Source of the DNA: a virus
DNA: 34,558 nt
Reading direction: 5' to 3' (one strand)
Virus record (IMG/VR): IMGVR_UViG_3300025886_000087
Span: 1-34,558 of that record
In this document: positions 30,835 through 34,558 of the stretch, in pieces
Numbering within the stretch: position 1 is the stretch's first letter
How the letters are laid out: every line of letters begins with the position of its first letter
Translations under genes and position numbers: made by a program
The notes under the pieces: generated by a model
Told to the model about the DNA's origin: nothing
Seen by the model: the letters and a program-made list of their open reading frames with translations, nothing else
Databases searched by the model: none

Positions 30835-30985
30835 AGACAAGGCTACAAAATTTGATGGTATTAGTAGACCCTCAAATGATCTTTATAAAAAAAATTTTGA
30901 TTTAATTTTTAAAAATAAAAAAATCAAAAAAACCAACAAGAAAACAGAGGTGAAAAATGATAATAAAAAATACAGTAATTCATAG
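30827..30985 (+). CDS. Small lysine-rich early protein (52 aa)
   Basis: This ORF begins MSKDKATKFDGISRPSNDLY and continues with a very Lys/Asn-rich tail. GGGGG lies about seven bases before the ATG. The low-complexity end is AT-driven, so the later part may be weakly constrained. It overlaps the next small membrane protein gene. Confidence 0.5.
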   Translation: MSKDKATKFDGISRPSNDLYKKNFDLIFKNKKIKKTNKKTEVKNDNKKYSNS

Positions 30986-31058
30986 ACGCTATGTCGCAGC
31001 GATTAAATATATTTTAATTGCTATAAGTTTAATAACAACTTTAATAATTTTAATATGA
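30957..31058 (+). CDS. Single-helix membrane microprotein (33 aa)
   Basis: A basic N-terminus (MIIKNTVIHRRYVAAIKY) is followed by a hydrophobic helix ILIAISLITTLIILI. Its TGA overlaps the next ATG (ATGA) and an AGAGGTGAAAA ribosome site precedes it. Positive-inside topology is clear. No family recognised. Confidence 0.5.
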   Translation: MIIKNTVIHRRYVAAIKYILIAISLITTLIILI

Positions 31059-31237
31059 ATAAACAATTACAACAACAAAATTTAAGAGCGTTAACTAAAG
31101 AACTGTTCTTAAACCTTATGAGTGTTGACGGTGTAATGGCTAAAACAATCATAAGAAATTATAACAATAAAAAAACAAATGGAGAAAACAATGACAACAA
31201 ACAACTACGAGACTTGGCTACAAACTGCTCAATCTAA
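31055..31237 (+). CDS. Early hypothetical protein (60 aa)
   Basis: The first 40 residues (MNKQLQQQNLRALTKELFLN, LMSVDGVMAKTIIRNYNNKK) look like a real helical protein, coupled to the upstream microprotein by ATGA. The last 15 residues overlap the next gene in another frame and are probably not selected. No family recognised. Confidence 0.5.
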   Translation: MNKQLQQQNLRALTKELFLNLMSVDGVMAKTIIRNYNNKKTNGENNDNKQLRDLATNCSI

Positions 31238-31424
31238 TGAGACAATAACTTATCATAAAGGCTACTTAGCAAAAGATAGGTTTTATAATAATGATGTAAG
31301 AGATACAGCAAATTTATTTATGCGTAATGCAAAAAATAATACTGTGGTTTTATATCAAAAAAGAATCACTTATGCAGCAGGATCTAAAGATCCCATTTTT
31401 GATTACATAGCTAAAAAAATCTAA
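31191..31424 (+). CDS. Early hypothetical protein (77 aa)
   Basis: I chose the ATG at 31191 because GGAGAAAACA directly precedes it; an upstream ATG at 31179 lacks a site. The sequence (TTNNYETWLQTAQSNETITY, HKGYLAKDRFYNNDVRDTAN, NNTVVLYQKRITYAAGSKDP) is well mixed and has aromatic residues, so it is probably a folded protein. A segment like this reads as a DNA- or RNA-binding candidate only by its basic character. No family recognised. Confidence 0.65.
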   Translation: MTTNNYETWLQTAQSNETITYHKGYLAKDRFYNNDVRDTANLFMRNAKNNTVVLYQKRITYAAGSKDPIFDYIAKKI

Positions 31425-31490
31425 ATGATCTATATAGTTTTAGGTTATTTGGTATTGGTATGGATGTTTTTATCTCCATACTTTCACTAA
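31425..31490 (+). CDS. Single-helix membrane microprotein (21 aa)
   Basis: MIYIVLGYLVLVWMFLSPYF plus His forms one transmembrane helix. The ATG abuts the preceding TAA without gap, which would allow translation by restarting ribosomes. There is no separate ribosome site. It is one of four such microproteins in the cluster; on its own the evidence is weak. Confidence 0.4.
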   Translation: MIYIVLGYLVLVWMFLSPYFH

Positions 31491-31512
31491 CAAAAAATAG
31501 GAAAGGAAAAAT

Positions 31513-31665
31513 ATGTACGTTATAGACTATCCAAAACAAAAGATTAAAAAGTTTTCTAATCAAGAATTGGAAAGTTTTTTAAATACAATAATTAAAAAAA
31601 GATTTATCTTTGTAAAAGACAAAGTGAAAGCAAAGAAATTTCTTAAACAAATAATTAAAAAATAG
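31513..31665 (+). CDS. Small basic early protein (50 aa)
   Basis: This ORF begins MYVIDYPKQKIKKFSNQELE and ends KFLKQIIKK. The leader GAAAGGAAAAAT is strong. It is lysine-rich and helical at the end. No family recognised. Confidence 0.58.
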   Translation: MYVIDYPKQKIKKFSNQELESFLNTIIKKRFIFVKDKVKAKKFLKQIIKK

Positions 31666-31676
31666 AAAGGGAAAAT

Positions 31677-31835
31677 ATGAAAAAAATAACATTACAATAC
31701 AATGTGCAAAAAACATTTTATGTTAATGCTAAAGATGATGAGGAAGCATTGGACAAAATATTAGAGGGTAATACTAAAGATGTTCAAAGCGATAAATCAT
31801 TAGAGGATTGGAAATACGAAGATATTTTAAGTTAA
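31677..31835 (+). CDS. Small acidic early protein (52 aa)
   Basis: This ORF begins MKKITLQYNVQKTFYVNAKD and ends WKYEDILS; YNVQKTFYVNAKDDEEALDK reads as a beta strand and helix unit seen in small phage proteins. The leader AGAAAGGGAAAAT precedes it. It is the last gene of the rightward cluster and overlaps the stop of the converging terminase-like gene by four bases. Confidence 0.62.
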   Translation: MKKITLQYNVQKTFYVNAKDDEEALDKILEGNTKDVQSDKSLEDWKYEDILS

Positions 31836-32311
31836 TCTTTATTATCTGGGGGTATAACTTCTGTTATATCCTCAGATACATCAATAATATTATCCTCATC
31901 ACTCTCCCAAGAAATAGTCATTTTAGAATCAATATTTTGTTTAATAGGTTTATTATCAGAATAAAGATCTGTTAATTTATTAGCTAAGAAAGTTATAAAT
32001 TTAGTTTTCTCCCTAATCCAAAGTATGGCATTAGGATTTTCCAATTCTTGATATTGGAATACTTGCAGCAATTTATCAATTAAAGTCTGAACTCCGTATT
32101 TCCGTGCTTCAGTTATTCTTATCTCTAATTCTGGATTTTTTTTTAAGTACGAATAAAACTTCATCAAGCTGAACGGATATACTTTGTGATCTTCTAGAAT
32201 TTCTGTAAGGGTTTTTCCACTTGCTAGTTTCTCGCAAATTGTATCTGCTTGGTCTATTGTTATCAATTCCTGGTTTGATTTTTTCGTGGTAATATTTTTG
32301 GAGCTGTTCAT
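31832..32311 (-). CDS. terS: Probable terminase small subunit
   Basis: In this 159-residue protein residues 20-85 (QADTICEKLASGKTLTEILE, PFSLMKFYSYLKKNPELEIR, EARKYGVQTLIDKLLQVF) follow the helix-turn-helix pattern of Sf6-like small terminases: cyclic helix, FYSYLKKNPE, then A/Y-rich helix. The acidic C-terminus (SDEDNIIDVSEDITEVIPPD) could contact the large subunit. The start is not well supported: no ribosome site, and the first 200 bases overlap the upstream gene in another frame, so a later start or coupling is possible. It is separated from terL by the early cluster. Confidence 0.7.
   Translation of the reverse strand: MNSSKNITTKKSNQELITIDQADTICEKLASGKTLTEILEDHKVYPFSLMKFYSYLKKNPELEIRITEARKYGVQTLIDKLLQVFQYQELENPNAILWIREKTKFITFLANKLTDLYSDNKPIKQNIDSKMTISWESDEDNIIDVSEDITEVIPPDNKD
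31843..31878 (+). terminator. Sixteen-pair hairpin at convergence of early and terS transcripts
   Basis: TATCTGGGGGTATAAC (31843-31858), loop TTCT and GTTATATCCTCAGATA (31863-31878) pair completely in rightward RNA, with two G-U pairs. In leftward RNA the same two positions are A-C mismatches. It lies eight bases after the last early gene and inside the 3' end of terS coding. No U-run follows, so termination may need Rho or another factor, or the hairpin protects the mRNA end. Confidence 0.65.
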
Positions 32312-32537
32312 CTGTATAATTTTTAAATTGAATTAATCCTTTTAGTTGTTTTATTCTAGTTTCATCTGAGTAGTTTTTTTTAAATCCCTTAACATTTTGA
32401 TAGCCATGATATTTACACTTGTATGTATTATTTGCAAGTAGATAACCCTTCATTTTACAAGGTATTTTTTTACCTACTCTTAACCCAGCTCTAGTATTTC
32501 CTTGACAAAATACTTTTCTCATTGGTCTGCCTGGCAT
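32109..32537 (-). CDS. HGG-like zinc protein upstream of terS
   Basis: This 142-residue ORF has an N-terminal part with a phage-type zinc motif: KVFCQGNTRAG, KIPCKMKGYLLANNTYKCKYHGYQN, comparable to the C...C...CxxHGG proteins often found with terminases. LKGLIQFKNYTDEQLQKYY around 65-83 also looks real. Beyond about residue 76 it overlaps terS in another frame and the end (FVLKKKSRIRDKNN) is unconvincing. AGGAG precedes the ATG. It could help packaging or late regulation. Confidence 0.6.
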   Translation of the reverse strand: MPGRPMRKVFCQGNTRAGLRVGKKIPCKMKGYLLANNTYKCKYHGYQNVKGFKKNYSDETRIKQLKGLIQFKNYTDEQLQKYYHEKIKPGIDNNRPSRYNLRETSKWKNPYRNSRRSQSISVQLDEVLFVLKKKSRIRDKNN

Positions 32538-32590
32538 AAATTAACTCCTATTAATTATTTGTTTATTGAATTTATGAAATAAACCTGGCA

Positions 32591-33292
32591 TTATTTTGGT
32601 TCTCCTTTCCAATTTAAATTGTTTCTTTTATTGTATTCAACTTTAGCCTTATAAAAAGGATTAGCTTTTTTCTTTTGGTTTTTTAAGTTTGTTAACGCAG
32701 CTACAATTTTATCTCCAGATACATAGGTTTTACCCTCAGAATCTTTTTTTCTTTCAATAGCAAGTTTGCAATAATAAACATTAGCTTTATCATTTTCTAA
32801 CTCTTCCAGAGGTAGCTTAGATAGTTGATCTACAATCCTTTCCTTATCACCTGCAAATCTCTTTAAAATATTACTTATATTATTAATGTATAATGCTTCT
32901 TCTAATGTAGCCGTAAAACGGCTATCTGGTGATGGTTTAACGGCTATCTGGGAGCGTGAGATAGGTGTATTACGGCTATCTGGATATGTGTTTTCAGATT
33001 TTAAAAATACTTCATTGACAATATAAGTTTTTCCAGATCTCCCTCGAATAGCTTTAACAATATTTAATTTGTTTAAAGTCTCCAGGCAAGATTTGATTGT
33101 AGTTCTACATAATCCAGTATCCTTATGGATTGTCTCATGTCTAAGATCTGCTTTGTATCCATTTTTTTTCCAAGCATATTTCATCACAGATAAGAATACA
33201 TTTAAGCAATGCGACTTTCTTTCTCCATCTAAAATATCCATATGATGATAGATTTTATAAGTTATGTGTAAAAATCCTCTTGATGTGTTCAT
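32591..33292 (-). CDS. Winged-helix replication protein (lambda O-like organisation)
   Basis: In this 233-residue protein residues 20-95 form a winged helix: helices ATIHKDTGL-type HETIHKDTGLCRTTIKSCLE, then LNKLNIVKAIRGRSGKTYIV as the wing. Residues 98-130 are a linker encoded by DNA that contains three exact 12-base direct repeats. Residues 131-233 are helical and basic, ending NPFYKAKVEYNKRNNLNWKG. The plan, with an N-terminal DNA-binding domain, repeats within the linker DNA and a C-terminal domain for partners, is that of lambda O. It probably initiates phage DNA replication. No helicase loader gene is adjacent. Confidence 0.75.
   Translation of the reverse strand: MNTSRGFLHITYKIYHHMDILDGERKSHCLNVFLSVMKYAWKKNGYKADLRHETIHKDTGLCRTTIKSCLETLNKLNIVKAIRGRSGKTYIVNEVFLKSENTYPDSRNTPISRSQIAVKPSPDSRFTATLEEALYINNISNILKRFAGDKERIVDQLSKLPLEELENDKANVYYCKLAIERKKDSEGKTYVSGDKIVAALTNLKNQKKKANPFYKAKVEYNKRNNLNWKGEPK
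32862..32895. other. A/T-rich candidate DNA unwinding element
   Basis: This stretch is A/T except for a couple of positions, inside the winged-helix gene and downstream of the iterons in the gene's direction. In ori-lambda the A/T-rich opening region lies in the same place relative to the O iterons. The whole genome is A/T-rich, so the content alone is weak evidence; the position is the argument. Confidence 0.45.
32918..32983. repeat. Three 12-base iterons, candidate replication origin
   Basis: ACGGCTATCTGG occurs exactly at 32918-32929, 32940-32951 and 32972-32983, with spacings of 22 and 32 bases. An imperfect inverted copy lies at 32958-32968, and TAGCCGT at 32908-32914 forms a seven-base inverted repeat with copy 1. 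Copies 1 and 3 encode Pro-Asp-Ser-Arg, but copy 2 is in another frame (Ser-Gln-Ile-Ala-Val), so the DNA sequence rather than a peptide is conserved. Interpreted as binding sites for the encoded winged-helix protein. Confidence 0.75.
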
Positions 33293-33681
33293 TATTTTCC
33301 CTTTCGTTTTGTTGATTTACATAGTGTTTTGTGGTGGTCGTGCAAAGATCTTAATATTTCTACCCATTCATTCTCATTCATAAGCTGAAATTCCGTCTGA
33401 GACGCTTTTATACGCTTGATTCTAAAGGTTAGGCTTGTGTGGTTCAGTTCCTTATAGAATACTAAAAAGCAGGGTATATTTAAGCGACTAGCGATGATCT
33501 TTGAAAGGGTTGTAGCCTTCCAGGTTTGACCTTTATCATAACACGTCTCAATTATAGCAAGAGGTTCATAACAGTACATACAACACTCAACTGAATCTAC
33601 ATCAATATAAGCAATGCCATCGTATTTTCTGTGCCAATCAGAATACTTACCATTACTGAAAGCATAAATATCTCTAGCCAT
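33292..33681 (-). CDS. Conserved hypothetical protein, possible nuclease-like fold
   Basis: This 129-residue protein has SDWHRKYDGIAYIDVDSVEC, then CMYCYEPLAIIETCYDKGQ, and LSKIIASRLNIPCFLVFYKE. This order (acidic strand, Cys pair, PLAIIET, then a helix and IP-LVFY strand) is known to me from phage and actinobacterial hypothetical proteins and resembles restriction-endonuclease-like folds, with D and E as possible metal ligands. CC-x2-C may bind zinc. The activity is unproven. Its stop overlaps the start of the replication protein. Confidence 0.62.
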   Translation of the reverse strand: MARDIYAFSNGKYSDWHRKYDGIAYIDVDSVECCMYCYEPLAIIETCYDKGQTWKATTLSKIIASRLNIPCFLVFYKELNHTSLTFRIKRIKASQTEFQLMNENEWVEILRSLHDHHKTLCKSTKRKGK

Positions 33682-33839
33682 TATTTTTTTAATCTTTCTC
33701 TTAATTTTTCAATTTGAAAATCTTTTATAGTTGCGTGAGTTTCAAGAAGATCTATTTCTTTTTTTAATTTATTAATTTCATCTTTAAGTTTTTTAACTTC
33801 TTTAAGATCAACCTCATCGAAGATTCCAGAATATGTCAT
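33681..33839 (-). CDS. Small coiled-coil protein (52 aa)
   Basis: This ORF begins MTYSGIFDEVDLKEVKKLKD and ends EKLRERLKK. Leucines and isoleucines at heptad spacing from residue 11 indicate a coiled coil, perhaps a dimer. It overlaps the following gene by TAATG and the preceding one by four bases, filling the gap between them. It may pair with a DNA-binding partner; that is inference. Confidence 0.62.
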   Translation of the reverse strand: MTYSGIFDEVDLKEVKKLKDEINKLKKEIDLLETHATIKDFQIEKLRERLKK

Positions 33840-34096
33840 TTTAAAACCTCAATCTTTTTAACTACAGATCTAGGATAAGCAGTAATATTACCAACAGATA
33901 ATTTATCACCATCAAAAGTAAATGAAGTAAAAATTTTAACTACTTTAGAATCTTTATAATATAGGTAGCCAATATCTTCACACCAGGAATAACTAAAATC
34001 ATCAACATCTTTTAGATCATCATACCATTGACTCGAGCTGCAAATATCAACCCAAATTATTTTTACCCTTTTATATTTTAATTTATTTTTCAACAT
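33836..34096 (-). CDS. Hypothetical protein, first of the leftward replication operon
   Basis: From ATG 34096 this protein of about 86 residues reads MLKNKLKYKRVKIIWVDICS, DVDDFSYSWCEDIGYLYYKD, YPRSVVKKIEVL. It resembles small phage proteins with a W-D start and a GY/W-L middle strand, perhaps a beta-rich regulator. I prefer 34096 because GGAAAG lies just upstream; the longer frame from 34135 starts inside promoter-like sequence. No family recognised with certainty. Confidence 0.65.
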   Translation of the reverse strand: MLKNKLKYKRVKIIWVDICSSSQWYDDLKDVDDFSYSWCEDIGYLYYKDSKVVKIFTSFTFDGDKLSVGNITAYPRSVVKKIEVLK

Positions 34097-34106
34097 TTTT
34101 CTTTCC

Positions 34107-34155
34107 GTTATATAATTAAAATTATCCGTTGACAACTAATTAAAATCATTGTAAT
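34107..34155. promoter_or_regulatory. Divergent promoter pair with shared -35
   Basis: On the - strand, TTGTCA (34135-34130) and TATAAC (34112-34107) are 17 bases apart. On the + strand, TTGACA (34129-34134) overlaps it and is followed by TGTAAT (34150-34155) at a short 15-base spacing. The two -35 elements are the two strands of one TTGACAA, so polymerase can bind only one side at a time. It would drive the leftward replication operon and the rightward nuclease/ERF operon. Confidence 0.5.
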
Positions 34156-34182
34156 TGTTAAAAAAAAACGAAAAGGAAAAAA

Positions 34183-34558
34183 ATGGAAGATAAAATAAAA
34201 AAAGCATTTTCAATATTTAATGGTGGTGAAGGATTAGATCATTGGTCTTATAGTTCTACAAGTACACCCTTTGCAAAAAATTTAATTGGTTATACTTTCC
34301 CACAAGAAGTTAGAAGAACTTTCGCATTTAGATACAAAGCTAACTTTGGAAACCTGGTTAACAATGTGGTCCAGAGAATGATTGCAGATGTTATTTATAA
34401 AACAAAAACAATTAAGCAAGATGAGTTTACAGAGGAAGAGAGAAGCTACCAAAATTGTTTCGCAGCAGAATTAGAATTAATAAATAAAAATCCACCAGTA
34501 GATGAAAAAGATAAGTTTGGCAGAGAAGCTATGTTAAAATTTGCCGAAGATTGTATTC
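34183..34558 (+). CDS. RecB/Cas4-like PD-(D/E)XK nuclease, N-terminal part (continues at base 1)
   Basis: The ATG at 34183 follows AAAAGGAAAAAA. The translation begins MEDKIKKAFSIFNGGEGLDH, includes GNLVNNVVQRMIADVIYKTK (a helix that often precedes the RecB-type core), and runs open to the end of the window. The frame is the same as that of base 1 after the 133-base repeat, so the two parts form one gene of about 306 codons. The catalytic residues lie in the part at 1-678. Confidence 0.85.
   Translation, partial: MEDKIKKAFSIFNGGEGLDHWSYSSTSTPFAKNLIGYTFPQEVRRTFAFRYKANFGNLVNNVVQRMIADVIYKTKTIKQDEFTEEERSYQNCFAAELELINKNPPVDEKDKFGREAMLKFAEDCI
34426..34558. repeat. Terminal direct repeat, right copy
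   Basis: This is the second copy of bases 1-133 with three third-position differences. It lets the window be closed into a circle of 34425 unique bases. The choice of which variant is the major one cannot be made from this sequence. Confidence 0.9.

Noticed and set aside
32541-32591. 16-codon leftward ORF coupled by TAATG to the replication gene stop
   Set aside because: It is too short to support; it could help ribosomes reach the next gene, but nothing else favours it.

Overview
This window looks like an essentially complete genome of a small, AT-rich, short-tailed (podovirus-type) marine phage. It is most like the compact pelagiphages that infect SAR11 bacteria (HTVC010P-like); that placement is inferred from gene content, size, base composition and a set of small conserved marine-phage proteins, not from a database search. 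The last 133 bases repeat the first 133 with three differences, all synonymous, so the molecule closes into a circle (or is terminally redundant). The first gene, a RecB/Cas4-like nuclease, spans the junction (34183-34558 continuing into 1-678).

Layout. (1) 34183 through the junction to 3240, + strand: recombination and replication genes: PD-(D/E)XK nuclease, ERF-type single-strand annealing protein, DUF3310 protein, and a stand-alone DnaA domain IV DNA-binding protein. (2) 28384 down to 3230, - strand: one near-continuous late operon. In transcription order it holds terminase large subunit, small head-region proteins, portal, Bbp19-like protein, scaffold, major capsid, tail tubular proteins A and B, a T7 gp13-like protein, three internal virion proteins, a large tail-fibre block with three tandem paralogues and several C1q-like fibre proteins interleaved with chaperone-like genes, then a lysis cassette (XhlA-like protein, M15 peptidase endolysin, holin candidates) with an embedded nuclease, and a tail of tiny basic proteins. 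(3) 28385-28904: a noncoding divergent region with 14-bp tandem repeats, a strong dyad and promoter-like sequences. (4) 28905-31835, + strand: many very small AT-rich early genes, several single-helix membrane microproteins, and a GP88-family protein. (5) 34096 down to 31832, - strand: small unknown genes, a winged-helix replication protein, an HGG-like zinc protein and a probable small terminase.

How it works together. No DNA polymerase, helicase, RNA polymerase, integrase or repressor is recognisable, so host replication and transcription machinery must be used. Initiation is probably specified by the winged-helix protein at 32591-33292. Its own coding sequence carries three exact 12-bp direct repeats in two reading frames, followed downstream in the gene by an almost pure A/T stretch; this is the arrangement of the lambda O gene and ori-lambda and is the most interesting signal in the window. 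The nuclease plus ERF pair would supply recombination and concatemer formation for packaging. Three hairpins at gene or operon ends (2071-2113, 22126-22161, 31843-31878) have G-U wobbles only on the strand that is transcribed, which supports roles as strand-specific RNA structures.
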